From positions 6,797,501 through 6,861,500 of the forward strand of contig NC_092562.1 of assembly GCF_037975245.1 (NCBI RefSeq): a stretch of 64,000 bases of DNA. The letters run 5' to 3'. This document shows positions 38,481 through 50,788 of the stretch, piece after piece. Positions within the stretch are counted from its first letter, which is position 1. Each line of letters opens with the position of its first letter. The position numbers and the translations under genes were made by a program. The notes under the pieces are model-generated. The model saw only the letters and a program-made list of their open reading frames with translations. It had not been told where the DNA came from and did no database searches. The DNA comes from Apostichopus japonicus (taxonomy: Eukaryota > Echinodermata > Holothuroidea > Aspidochirotida > Stichopodidae).

Positions 38481-39130
38481 CAAGGGCGGCGGAAGCACTT
38501 TTAATCTGGGGGGGCACCGACATCAAAGGGCACTTTGCAGAAATTCGATTGGACTGATGCAGCCTTATATTTAGTACCCTTTATAACTCTTATTGTACTA
38601 ACTTATTTGCGTATACACATCACTCCATCAACGTCCTGCCCCCCCCCCCCTTCAAGGAAAATATGCATACTAGCACTGCAATATCCAATGTGCAAATTGG
38701 GAAACAAGGAACAAGTTTTCTTTTGAGACAAAATGAGGTGAAAACATGCTAGTTGCTAATGTAGGAATCTTCCGAATTAGAGTTTATTTCTTGTTAATAT
38801 CTTAACAAATTTTGTCCATTCGAAATAGCTTGAGTTTGACCCACAGAAATTCAATAAAAGTCAGGGGCGTAGCCAGAATTGGAAAGTTGTATGCACGACT
38901 ATCTGAGCGGAGCGCCACCATCGGTTGGCGCGGAGCGTACAAGAAAATTTTTGGTTCAATACAAACCCCTCAGATGGCCGGAAACGGCCCTTCCCGAGTG
39001 TTCATTCTGGTTCTCTGGCCTCTTGCTAACTTGAGACACCTCAATTTTTATGTAGAAAAAGGGCACATTTTTAACCTGAGGAAAAGTGGGGGGCACGTGC
39101 CCCCTGTTCCCCCCGGTTCCGCCGCCCTTG
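38481..39130. mobile_element. hAT-like non-autonomous transposon, diverged relative
   Basis: The ends CAAGGGCGGCGGAA and TTCCGCCGCCCTTG are perfect inverted repeats. They are flanked by an 8-bp duplication GGTGGGGG (38473-38480 and 39131-39138). The element is 650 bp with no transposase frame. It shares with the 15477 and 45833 elements the GC-rich hairpin motif (about 38900-38942) and the CCGGAAACGG segment, and contains a CAGGGGCGTAGCCAG sequence (near 38863) that may mark another nested end. Confidence 0.85.
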
Positions 39131-39523
39131 GGTGGGGGTCGTTGTTTGAAAACTCAGCCAGTTTGCATATATGTAGCCTAATTTTTGAAAATAAATGGGG
39201 TAAGGGAAGCCTGTGTCATTAGAGCCCTCCTTTAGGAGAGCTTCCAAAGATATGCATAGGTATCTTCAGACACAATCGGACCCCAAGTCAGAAAAGATGT
39301 TCAGGGCAATGCCAATAAGATATATTAGGTGAAAATATGTGACTTTGTTTCTCTATGAAATAGAAGTTAGTAAACACACAATGGGTTTGTATCACTTTAA
39401 ATACATCACTTTTGTCTTCAGTTTACCTCCTATTTATTTTGCAATGTAGGTTTATCCTTCTTTAAACTTCATTTGCTTCCATGTATGCTAGCACATCAAT
39501 ACCTTCATCTACATCTATGTCCA

Positions 39524-39918
39524 TCAATCAAGTTCATCTATATCAGTAATATCACTTCCTTCATCTGAACTGTCTTCTTCCCACATATCTTCACTTCCGT
39601 CTTTCGAGTCATCAACAATCCTACTGCAGGTGTGCTGTTTTGCTTTGCATCCACAGAGAACAGCTGGAAGGCTGATTGTGTGGATGTTACAGGTTCCAGG
39701 AAAACATTTTGATTGATTTCCCAGCCCATGGTTTGAGCTGCGGGTAGTTCAGGCTGTGGTAGATGTGCATTCTTCATGACCAATGAGGACAAAAGTGCTC
39801 TCTTCAAATGGTGCATAAAACTATCCTGAATCTCAAAAGGGGTGGGGCACCCCCTCGTTCCCTCTCCCAGGTTTGCCTCAAAACCATTACTTGGAAATAA
39901 GCTTACTAAAGGCTTCAC
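39524..39918 (-). pseudogene. Decayed reading frame with Cys cluster and acidic C-terminus
   Basis: A 126-codon minus-strand frame (39918-39538) includes MGWEINQNVFLEPVTSTQ. Near 39655 a neighbouring frame continues with LCGCKAKQHTCSR and a strongly acidic tail (SEDMWEEDSSDEGSDITD) to a stop at 39526-39524. The order of a GW..PV segment, then a CxC cluster, then an acidic tail resembles C-termini of repeated, probably mobile-element-derived genes of marine invertebrates. That is a memory-based resemblance, not a search result. A single shift would connect the two parts. Function unknown. Confidence 0.4.
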
Positions 39919-40084
39919 CTTATTACATATAGGGGCTTAATAAACCCCGTTTTTATCTTATGGACAAATGAGGCACCTCCCTTATTGCCTTCTCACTGGT
40001 GTACCCCCTTCAGACCCATCACCCTTGGACAAACATGTCATGCTTATCTTAAAAAGCTGCATAATATCTAATCGTGAAGGAAGT

Positions 40085-40265
40085 TAAGGCGCTACATTCT
40101 GAGTGTTTCACTTACATACCAATGGCACCGTGAGTGATTCAAACACTTGGTATTGCATTCTGAATGTTTCACTTACGTACCAAAGGCACAGTGATTCAAA
40201 TACTTGGATTGCATTCTGAGTGTTTCACTCACTTTGGTGATTCAAACACTTGGTACAGCTCACGG
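40085..40265 (+). repeat. Roughly 60-bp tandem repeat, three units
   Basis: The motif GCATTCTGAGTGTTTCACTTAC or a close form, followed by CACAGTGATTCAAA(C/T)ACTTGG, appears three times with decreasing length. No coding frame follows it. Confidence 0.75.
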
Positions 40266-41744
40266 AGTGTTTCGTTTTCGATCATTTCTTGACTTGATTT
40301 TATGAATTTGGTTTTCACAATGATCTTAAAGTAACTGGTATCTTCATCTCTATCCCCAGCACATCTAAAAGCTTCACAATTTACCCAAAAAACGAATCAT
40401 ATTATCAGCGAATCTGACACGGTAATGACCTTAAGGTCAACTAGCTGTGTTGTCGAAACACCTTGAAACTAACCTCAGCCGGTGGTCATCAGCAATACCA
40501 GGACAGTGTTGCCAGATGCAAGTCTGTACTAGATGCAAATTTGGTACAAACTTGGTTTTCTTTTAAAAAAAATCAACGTTGCGATAAAATGTTTGCAATG
40601 GAATGCAATAAAAGTATACAGATGAAAGATAAAATAATGGGCAACATTTTAATATCAAAGATGCTGAAATACAGTATTTGATAAAGAAATGCAACCAAAT
40701 ACAATATAAGGTCCATTTTGCCTATACCCCCTGTACAAAATATGATGTTTGCGACCCTCTGGTGGTGGTTGTGTGTAAATTTGGAAGTGAGCCCTTACAG
40801 GGAAGATGCCAGTTGTTACATAGTTATCAAAAATGTGAGTGAGACAAAAATAGCAGGAAAACCCAATTTTTCAGCAAAGTTTGCCGGTGCTCCCTGGTTA
40901 CCTGTGAGACGCTGTAAACAGGGAGTTGTTATGAAAAACTCCCTGCTGTAAACATACCGTATTACTGTCAAAAGCCTACGTCAGCTACTTGCATCATCGC
41001 GACCCAGGGTGCGAGTGTAAACCGAACGATCAAATCTATACGGCTGTTTATCTCCACTTACACACACAAGTCAAAGATGTAAATATGGTACTTGTAACTA
41101 GATATGTGGGGTTTACGGTTGTTGGATGAACTGATGTATTCACTTGGTATATCTACAATTAATCTTGCCAAGTGAGCTTTCGTGTGTCGATTGTGGAGTT
41201 TTGTTTTGGGTATGACTTGTCACCACATCGCGTCTGTATATACAATATTTGTCACCACATAGACGCAAGCCTAACAAGTTTACATGCATTCCGTGTTCCT
41301 GCATGACACTACATATTACATAGAGGAATGCCATGTTTGTCGTTTCAGTAGCTGTAAACACTTTTAAAATTGCAAGTGTCAAAAGGCTACACGATAACTG
41401 CGATTTGAGAAGAAAAATATGTAAGGATTTGCCAGACTGAAATTTTATTTTGTATTTATGTATCTACCTTTGCCTTAGTAACATTTAGGAAGAAAAAAAA
41501 ACAAACAAATGTAAAGGTTACCATCGCTTGACGAGATTGAACAAACTTTCCAAGCATAGGCAAAGTAGTTTGTTTAATATGTATTATTACCGTGCACAAG
41601 GGGCAGATAGAGGGGAAGGCTGGTACCGATATCGTCAGTCGGGAGGGGGGGGGGGGGTGGCGGGGGTTCTCATTCCTTCGGGCAATCACGATTATGATCA
41701 GCTAGAGACGGTTAAATTCGGAGTCTCATTGGTCAAACTCAGAA
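40266..41744. other. Intergenic DNA
   Basis: Non-coding sequence with a poly-G tract near 41643-41656. No domain was recognised in the short open frames. Confidence 0.5.
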
Positions 41745-42670
41745 TCGGTGTAACGAGTCACCTCCATCTGTGTAACGAGTCGACTCCATCGGTGTAACGA
41801 GTCGACTCCATCGATGTAACGAGTCACCTCAATCGATGTAACGAGTCACCTCCATCGATGTAACGAGTCACCTCCATCGATGTAACGAGTCACCTCCATC
41901 GATGTAACGAGTCGACTCCATCGATGTAACGAGTCACCTTCATCTGTGTAACGAGTCGACTCCATCGGTGTAACGAGTCACTTCCATCGGTATAACGAGT
42001 CACCTCCATCTGTGTAACGAGTCACCTCCATCGATGTAACGAGTCACCTTCATCTGTGTAACGAGTCGACTCCATCGATGTAACGAGTCACCTCCATCTG
42101 TGTAACGAGTCACCTCCATCGATGTAACGAGTCACCTTCATCTGTGTAACGAGTCACCTCCATCGATGTAACGAGTCACCTCCATCGATGTAACGAGTCA
42201 CCTCCATCGATGTAACGAGTCACCTCCATCGATGTAACGAGTCACCTCCATCGATGTAACGAGTCACCTCCATCGATGTAACGAGTCGACTCCATCGATG
42301 TAACGAGTCGACTCCATCGATGTAACGAGTCGACTCCATCGGTGTAACGAGTCACCTCCATCTGTGTAACGAGTCACCTCCATCGATGTAACGAGTCACC
42401 TTCATCTGTGTAACGAGTCACCTCCATCGATGTAACGAGTCACCTCCATCGATGTAACGAGTCACCTCCATCGATGTAACGAGTCACCTCCATCGATGTA
42501 ACGAGTCGACTCCATCGATGTAACGAGTCGACTCCATCGGTGTAACGAGTCACTTCCATCGGTGTAACGAGTCACCTCCCTCTGTGTAACGAGTCATCAC
42601 TATAAGTGTAACGAGTCATCACTATAAGTGTTACGAGTCACCTCCATCTGTGAGTCACGAGGGTCGGTGT
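41745..42670 (+). repeat. 22-bp minisatellite rich in GTCGAC and ATCGAT palindromes
   Basis: About 40 units of TGTAACGAGTCACCTCCATC followed by GA, GG or TG. Variants alternate GTCACC with GTCGAC and ATCGAT with ATCTGT or ATCGGT, so many units contain one or two six-base palindromes. Runs of variants repeat as blocks (e.g. the group around 42100-42300 and again 42370-42540). Confidence 0.96.
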
Positions 42671-43154
42671 AACAAGTCTTGACTAGAGTCACTTTATTTT
42701 AATTCCTTGCAGAAGTCCAAAGACAAGCTGAAAGAGAATATTGAAATTTAAGAGATAACATTCTATACCAGTGCAATTGAGAGCTTTAACAATGCTTCAT
42801 CGCCACCACTGAGTATGTTCTGTTGACCATATTTACAAGTTCTTGTTCTACCTTTTGTGCATCTTGTGACCCGGCTTCTGATAAATCTGGTAAATCAGAA
42901 GGAAAAAATGGTCTCCGCAATTTTTTTTTTCAGATGAAAAAGCAGCTCCATATGTTTCGAAGGTAACTAAAAGATTTAGGTGGTTGCATTCAGTTATTAA
43001 TAATTTAGTCCAGGACAGAGAATTGCGTATCCCACAAACTGATAACATTCGTAAACCTTTGTATGTTTGACGCTTATAAACTCATCCTTCCTGGCGGAAT
43101 GCAGTAACCATTATTATGTGTTCAGCTACCGGTGCATTATCTTTATAATGCAGT

Positions 43155-43471
43155 CAGTGGCGTACTAAGCGGTCCGCCCGGGTACCAGCCATGGTGTGCC
43201 ATGTCACATCCCACCCCCCCCCCCCCCCCCCCAATGAATATTTGGAGCAAACAATAGGAACACTTCAGAAACATTCACTAAAGAACGAGAATTCCTAAAC
43301 ATATAATCAGTTCAAAGCTGTGCTAAAGCAACATTTGCATCTAAGCCACCTTACATAAACAAAAATTTCACAATGGTGGAGGGGGTTACCCCCTCCCTTT
43401 AGACCCCTCCCACAGGACGGCATCCCCTGCACGGAGTGACAAGGGAAGAATTCCAGGAAGGTACACCACTG
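43155..43471. mobile_element. Short hAT-like non-autonomous element
   Basis: Ends CAGTGGCGTAC and GTACACCACTG are inverted with one mismatch or insertion. Flanks AATGCAGT (43147-43154) and TATGCAGT (43472-43479) match at seven of eight positions. The 317-bp element has a long poly-C run (43204-43232) near its 5' end and no coding capacity. Confidence 0.7.
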
Positions 43472-43479
43472 TATGCAGT

Positions 43480-44764
43480 ACCAAAGCACAGAATACAGCT
43501 CTGTGACAGCAGTCATATCGAGATAACCTTTCAAATAGACTTTTGACGCCCACTATTTTCACATACTTGTTCGACTACCTATATTTTGTAATACTTAAAT
43601 GTTATCTTTGTCTCTTCTTCATCATTCCTATCTCAAATGATTGACGTGATAAACATCTTCACTGGTAACATTGACCTTTGTCTAGATTTGATTTGTGTGA
43701 TTTGAGGAGACTCGTCTACGATTACAGTCTCATAGAATCATCAGAATAACAACCAATCACGCCTATACATCCTGCTGCCCTCCCGAGAGAAAGTTAAGAA
43801 AGACGTCATTTATACCCTTGGCAAACCATTGTCTGAACTACTATATATATTGATAACATGATTGATGTGTCAATCATAAGTAGGTATCACATTAACTTAT
43901 CTCTTTTAATTATTCTTATCATATCGCATGGTATGATTTTATCATGTACATATCGTCATCCAAAAGAGACTTTGGAAGAAAATATCTCAACCAATGCACT
44001 CATCAGAACAAACATGCACCTCTGAAGCAATAGCTTAGGTTCGAGTCAAACGATGATAGGCGACCTGTCACGTTATCACGCATGTCAATGCAAATATCGT
44101 GGGCGGAAGCTGCAGGGCAATGAACTCATTTCGGAGTGGGGGGGGGGGGGGGGAGGCGGCAGGTTGGGTTGGTCTTATATATTATTAATCTCCCGCACAT
44201 TACATCAAAAAAGAAGAAATCGCCCTTGCAAGTCAATCCACGATAAGGCATGAAAGATGGAATTCATACCGTATAGTTGAGCTGTAAGTGCATATTTCAC
44301 AGATTACCTATGTTGTGCTTCATATATATACTTGTTCAACATAACATCGCTGAAATACTGTGTGTATTGGTGTGTCGTTTGCTTTTTACAAGAGAGTTCA
44401 TATTCTCAAATACACTGATTTGTTAAAGCGGATTGTTATAATAGTTTCACCTTCGTAACACAACCCTGATCGCCACCTTCATTAGGCTACGCACATAGCC
44501 TACATACAGTGAATCATAGATTCCATGGCAATGTTTGGCAATCAACATATTTTGATGGGTTTGATCGCTTATCTCGATAGGTCTTCACGAATCAAAGTTA
44601 ATGATCAAAATGGAATCGAATATCCTGCCAGATTAATGCTGGAAAGACTTCGATCTCAGTTGGTATGTGTTAACTTATATTTAGCGCACGTTAAGTATTG
44701 GCTATGTAGGTATGGTTATGAACTATAGTTAAATAATTCATGATTTATGTGCCGATCGTGTGTC
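43480..44764. other. Intergenic DNA
   Basis: AT-rich sequence with a poly-G run near 44139-44152. No gene or bounded element was seen. Confidence 0.55.
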
Positions 44765-45545
44765 ATAATAACCAGACAGCAAAACTGCAGTGTGGTTTCG
44801 ATGATGCTACATGAATATTCTTATTTGAATGTGATACAGTAGGCGGTAGCGTATAGCCAGGATGAACAACACACTTCTGTCTGAGTAGTACAGCAAAAAG
44901 CCTTGAGATATATACAAACAATATTCACATTGGTAGCGGATGACCAAGATGGAAACTAGCTTTTCTTGTATTCCGCATACAGATTGATCTATACCAAAGA
45001 CAACAGGTTTCTTCAGTTCTTATACTCAATGTGGTACACCTACAAGCCGGGCAAGTTTTACTCCTTGGTCCTGAAGAATTTGCCTCTGAAACATCTAACA
45101 AAGTGACAGTTAATTTTCGTAAACGGTGCCTGGTCATTTCTACATAATGATTCCCAATTATATCGTCCATTCCAATAGCAACGTTATGTACAAACATATT
45201 ATTACACAGGCATGTAGCCCATGCAGCGACGTATGCAGTTAGCGACACACTTAAGTCAATGGAGATGGTCGCCTTCTGATTCGAATCTAAAGATGCCCTT
45301 AAGCTCATTTCCAATTGCCAACAGCCTCTCATATTCATATGAGTCGTAACGCACATGTTATCTAATAGGCTAGTCGGTAGGAGGTACGGTAGAATGTAAA
45401 ACGAAATTTCCAAGGTTTGACCTCTGGTGACTCCAAATGACCTTCGCCCTCCACAAAAATACAATAGGCTTCTTCTACTCCATGTGGTGCTCTTGCACGC
45501 CAAATATGAGATTGGTCCAAGCTTCCCTTCTTGAGATACCATGTA
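44765..45545 (-). repeat. Dispersed repeat family, internally deleted copy (minus orientation)
   Basis: The left part starting CCAGACAGCAAAACTGCAGT matches 31312 onward. After about 45015 the sequence jumps to the part equivalent to 32780 onward and ends with the segment AAATATGAGATTGGTCCAAG shared with 33279 and, inverted, 22221. The 205-codon minus-strand frame across it is incidental. Confidence 0.75.
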
Positions 45546-45832
45546 ATTGTAGGTATTTGATAACGTTAGTATACAGGACAGTAGCCATTCAATGAGAGAA
45601 AAGGGAATTGTGCCCCCCCCCCCCGCCCATATACGGTCTCATGAAAAGTTATATCCATACAATCGCTGATTAAACTTAACTTCGCTGACTCCTGAACTTG
45701 GGAGGTGGAGGGGGGGGGGCCCAAAGCATTGTCCCCTCACAGTTCGAAGGCTGGCTACGTGCCTGTACTTGTTGAAGCTGGTATAACAAGGGAGGTAGAG
45801 CGGCAGTTGACGAAGTGTGTAATAGTTTGATG

Positions 45833-46926
45833 CAGGCGCGGCGGAACGGAAAAGTTATTGGGGGGGGGGGGGGCTAATGTGTGGAGACTATCTAAGCGGA
45901 AGCCAGCATCGGTTGGAGCGGAGCGTACAAGAAATTTGGGGTTTTTTCAAAGCCCCAGATGGCCGGAAACGGCACTTCCCGAGTGTTTTATGCTGCGAAT
46001 ACCTAGTCCTAGAATATGGGTCTCAAGCCTGCAATTTCTTAGATTGCACGTAAAAAAGTCTGTAAAAACATTGTAATTTGTATATTCGATGGTGTTTTAA
46101 GAGAGTAGCTATTACTCGCAGTGTACTCGCAAAGACGTTTTTGAGTGTAGTAAGGGCAGTGGCGGAGCTAGGGGTATTGGTCAGGGGGCAGGAATGGTCT
46201 GTAGGGGCGCTTTCGACACTATCTAAGCGGAGCGCCACCACAGGTTGGCGCGGAGCGTACAGAAAATTTTTGAGTAAAGATACTCCCTAGATTGCAGGAA
46301 ATGACCCTTTCCGGTCCTTGATAATTTGCAGATAAACGGAGAATAAATAGATTTCGTCGCCATTTTGTCGGAAAATTACACCAACAGAATATGACAAATG
46401 TCAATAGGTATATGAGAGCGCAATAAAATAGTCAATAATAGCGAATAAGTGAAAAGTAGTGAAAAGCTGAAAAGGGCGCCAGCAGTCCATTTGAGTCCGT
46501 CAGGGGGGGGGGGCATCCGCCCCCTGACTGTATATATGGACGCTCCGCCATTACGTGAGGGGATGTTGGAGAACTGGCTGATATGAGGCAAGTCATTGGC
46601 CTAAGACGAAGTTGTGTTAGGCTTACCGGTACTCACACTCACTGCTTCCACTTTTCACGGGGCGTAAAGACCCGGTTGGGGTGACAATGTGGTCTATAGC
46701 CAGGGGACGGGCCGAGGGTCCCCCAGCAATTACTTAAATTATTACACCTATATAGTATACGTGTGCATCGGACAGATCGTCAAGTATGCATTGAAAAATG
46801 GGCAGATGCACGTTTCGGAGCCTTGGTAAATATTGGGGGGGGGGCTTATCATGCATTTGCCCCCTCAACTTTTTCATTGGGGGGCTGAGCCCCCCCCCCC
46901 CAAGCCCCCCGGTTCCGCCGCCACTG
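45833..46926. mobile_element. hAT-like non-autonomous transposon, copy 2 (composite)
   Basis: A 1094-bp element nearly collinear with 15477-16573, flanked by its own perfect 8-bp duplication GTTTGATG (45825-45832 and 46927-46934). Terminal repeats are CAGGCGCGGCGGAACGG and, inverted, CAGTGGCGGCGGAACCGG. It contains the same nested insert (46157-46553, flanks AGTAAGGG and CGTGAGGG, the second diverged) and two hairpin motifs (about 45885-45930 and 46219-46262). Different target duplications for the two copies show two separate insertions. Confidence 0.9.
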
Positions 46927-46934
46927 GTTTGATG

Positions 46935-47524
46935 TATTAATCATAAGACGGTCGTACATTTCGGCGACAAAAAGGGAAATATCAGCTTTAATGAGGTTTT
47001 CATACTGTATGTGACTGGCATGTGATGTTTGTAAATTTCACCGCAGTAAATGAGGGTATGTTACTGGGATTTGTTAATAATTACAATAAATGATGACCAT
47101 GCAGCAGCATGGTGTTAATCAACACAGATACCGGTATTTAATAAGGACGCCGTACTGCTTCAGAAAGCAGAACAGGAAAATAAAATACTGAATGTTAAAC
47201 TAGTTGTATAAATGAACCAGGTCAAAGTTGTTACGTTCCGGCAAACAATTCCTTACACATCATAATTGTGTATACGCACTAACAGAGAAAAAAATGCTCT
47301 TCTTACATGAAGTGCTTCCTATATTTTCAATTATACATATATATACTCACGTACCCTCATCAAGCCACATCAGACCGTGTTGTCTGAGTTTCACATTAGC
47401 ACACAGGATAACAGAAAACATCTTTACAACATCGGGGAATTGCAGAAATTAGATGACATGAACCAATCAACTAATATGTAATATGTAAACAAATTAGTAC
47501 AGATAGAAATAAAGTCTTAACTTT
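46935..47524. other. Intergenic DNA
   Basis: Ordinary AT-rich sequence; no gene is supported. Confidence 0.55.
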
Positions 47525-49935
47525 TTGAACTTCCGTGTTTTCTTGTGTTGTTTTGAAAATTGCTGATCTACTGTGATATCGTGGTTACTGATACTTTCTT
47601 GTGTTGTTTTGAAAATGCTGATCTACTGTGATATCGTGGTGACTGATACTTTCTTGTGCTGTTTTTGAAAAAATTGCTGATCTACAGTGATATCGTGGTT
47701 ACTGATACTTTCTTGTGATGTTTTTGAAAAGTGCTGATCTACTGTGATATCGTGGTGACTGATACTTTCTTGTGCTGTTTTTGAAAAAATTGCTGATCTA
47801 CAGTGATATCGTGGTTACTGATACTTTCTTGTGATGTTTTTGAAAAGTGCTGATCTACTGTGGCATCGTGGTGACTGATAGTTTCTTATGCTGTTTTTGA
47901 AAAGTGCTGATCTACTCTGATATCGTGGTTACTGATAGTTTCTTGTGCTGTTTTTGAAAAAAATGCTGATCTACTGTGATATCGTGGTGACTGATACTTT
48001 CTTGTGCTGTTTTTGAAAAGTGTTGATCTACTGTGATATCGTGGTTACTGATAGTTTCTTGTGCTGTTTTTGAAAAAAATGCTGATCTACTGTGATATCG
48101 TGGTGACTGATACTTTCTTGTGTTGTATTGAAAAGTGCTGATCTACTGTGATATCGTGGTTACTGATACTTTTCTTGTGTTGTTTTGAAAAGTGCTGATC
48201 TACTGTGATATCGTGGTGACTGATACTTTCTTGTGATGTTTTTGAAAAAAATGCTGATCTACTGTGATATCGTGGTGACTGATACTTTCTTGTGCTGTTT
48301 TTGAAACGTGCTGATCTACTGTGATATCGTGGTTACTGATACTTTCTTGTGTTGTATTGAAAAGTGCTGATCTACTGTGATATCGTGGTGACTGATACTT
48401 TCTTGTGCTGTTTTTGAAAAAATGCTGATCTACAGTGATATCGTGGTTACTGATACTTTCTTGTGATGTTTTTGAAAAGTGCTGATCTACAGTGATATCG
48501 TGGTGACTGATACTTTCTTGTGCTGTTTTTGAAAAGTGCTGATCTACTGTGATATCGTGGTGACTGATACTTTCTTGTGTTGTTTTGAAAGTGCTGATCT
48601 ACTGTGATATCGTGGTTACTGATACTTTCTTGTGTTGTTTTGAAAGTACTGATCTACTGTGATATCGTGGTGACTGATACTTTCTTGTGTTGTATTGAAA
48701 AGTGCTGATCTACTGTGATATCGTGGTTACTGATACTTTTCTTGTGTTGTTTTGAAAAGTGCTGATCTACTGTGATATCGTGGTGACTGATACTTTCTGT
48801 GATGTTTTTGAAAAAAATGCTGATCTACTGTGATATCGTGGTGACTGATACTTTCTTGTGCTGTTTTTGAAACGTGCTGATCTACTGTGATATCGTGGTT
48901 ACTGATACTTTCTTGTGTTGTATTGAAAAGTGCTGATCTACTGTGATATCGTGGTGACTGATACTTTCTTTTGCTGTTTTTGAAAAAATGCTGATCTACA
49001 GTGATATCGTGGTTACTGATACTTTCTTGTGATGTTTTTGAAAAGTGCTGATCTACAGTGATATCGTGGTGACTGATACTTTCTTGTGCTGTTTTTGAAA
49101 AGTGCTGATCTACTGTGATATCGTGGTGACTGATACTTTCTTGTGTTGTTTTGAAAGTGCTGATCTACTGTGATATCGTGGTTACTGATACTTTCTTGTG
49201 TTGTTTTGAAAGTACTGATCTACTGTGATATCGTGGTTATACTGATACTTTCTTGTGATGTTTTTGAAAAGTGCTGATCTACTGTGATATCGTTGTTACT
49301 GATACTTTCTTGTGTTGTTTTGAAAGTGCTGGTCTACTGTGATATCGTGGTGACTGATACTTTCTTGGGCTGTTTTTGAAAAGTGCTGATCTACTGTGAT
49401 ATCGTGGTGACTGATACTTTCTTGGGCTGTTTTTGAAAAGTGCTGATCGCCGGTGATATCGTGGTTACTGATACTTTCTTTTGTTGTTTTGAAAAGTGCT
49501 GATCTACTGGGATATCGTGGTTACTGAAACTTTCTTGTGCTGTTTTTGAAAAGTGCTGATCGCCGGTGATATCGTGGTTACTGATGCTTTCTTGTGTTGT
49601 CTTGAAAAGGGCTGATCTACTGTGATATCGTGGTTACTGATAGTTTCTTGTGTTGCTTTGAAAAGTGCTGATCGCCGGTGATAACGTGGTTACTGATACT
49701 TTCTTGTGTTGTTTTTGAAAAGTGCTGAGCTACTGTGATACCGTGATTACTGATACTTTCTTGTGATGTTTTTGAAAAGTGCTGATCTACTGTGATATCG
49801 TGATTACTGATACTTTCTTGTGATGTTTTTGAAAAGTGCTGATCTACTGTGATATCGTGGTTACTGTTACTTGCTTGTGTTGTTTTGAAAAGTGCTGATC
49901 TACTGTGATATCGTGGTGACTGATACTTTCGTGTA
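47525..49935 (+). repeat. 55-bp minisatellite with higher-order structure
   Basis: About 43 units, each with CTTTCTTGTG, a T-run, GAAAAGTGCTGATCTACTG and TGATATCGTGG. Units alternate GGTTACTGATA with GGTGACTGATA, and vary in the T- and A-run lengths. A block of about ten units (about 48110-48675) recurs almost exactly at about 48680-49235, showing segmental duplication within the array. The 3' end (49440-49700) carries a GATCGCCGGTGAT variant. Confidence 0.96.
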
Positions 49936-49939
49936 CGAG

Positions 49940-50591
49940 GGAAATCGTTTTGACAATAACAATGATATTAGAAATAAAAGTACCGTACTTACTATTTAGA
50001 ATTTCTAATACAATGGATCATTGAATCAATTGCTAAGGTCATTTGTGCATGAGTACAAGTTGACTAACATTGGTTGCAAGCGCTCGGTGCGAGGTCTGGG
50101 GTATACCTTTAAGGGAATCAGACTTTCATCCCTATATAAGTACACATATGTGTGTAAATAAAGGTAAATTGGGTTTCATGGTGATTTCGTATGCTGTAAA
50201 GGGCAGCTGTATTGATTAGATAAGATAGTAAGCACTGTAGCTGTAGCCTACTTACGTTTATTGTAACTGACAAAAATCAGCATATTCTGACCCAGCTGCT
50301 TATCTTTATTTACATAAAACTGAAATAACTACTTAAAATAATTCCGAGTATAATAAATGATCTTGCACAAGCTCTGTCTGTCGAGCTCAAGATTATGATC
50401 TAGCGGCTTATCAAATAGTTTATGACCTTCATAAATAGATATGTATTTACGTCTGCATCTTAGAAAATAATGTATTGCTGAACCATTTTTTATAACGGTC
50501 ATAGGTGACGTAGTTTGACTTCAGGGACTATGCAGTGAGCAGACTAAAGGTTACAGTCTCACGGGGTTTCGTCTCCATGGGTGCATAACAC
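49940..50591. other. Region upstream of gene B
   Basis: Non-coding DNA between the minisatellite and the gene B promoter candidate. I see nothing else to name. Confidence 0.5.
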
Positions 50592-50598
50592 TATATAA
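50592..50598 (+). promoter_or_regulatory. Possible TATA box of gene B
   Basis: TATATAA lies 197 bases upstream of the gene B ATG. It would give a 5' UTR of roughly 165 bases. The match is good, but AT-rich context makes chance occurrence easy. Confidence 0.35.
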
Positions 50599-50788
50599 TG
50601 TACCGCAGATTTCAAACTTACCTCACTCTTACTTTTGAAGTCACCATTACAAATGTAATCTTAACTCCAACTCTTTATGATTTCGTGAGGTGATACCGCG
50701 AGTGATTTAAACTTGGACAGCAACTTTGTGAAGGGTAGTGATCTCTGATATTTGGCAGTGCCACTTAGACTCGAAAAGATCTTTCAAA

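Noticed and set aside
44925-45542. 205-codon minus-strand frame as a gene
   Set aside because: Lies inside the dispersed repeat; the homologous copies at 33060-33400 and 22066-22590 do not preserve the frame.
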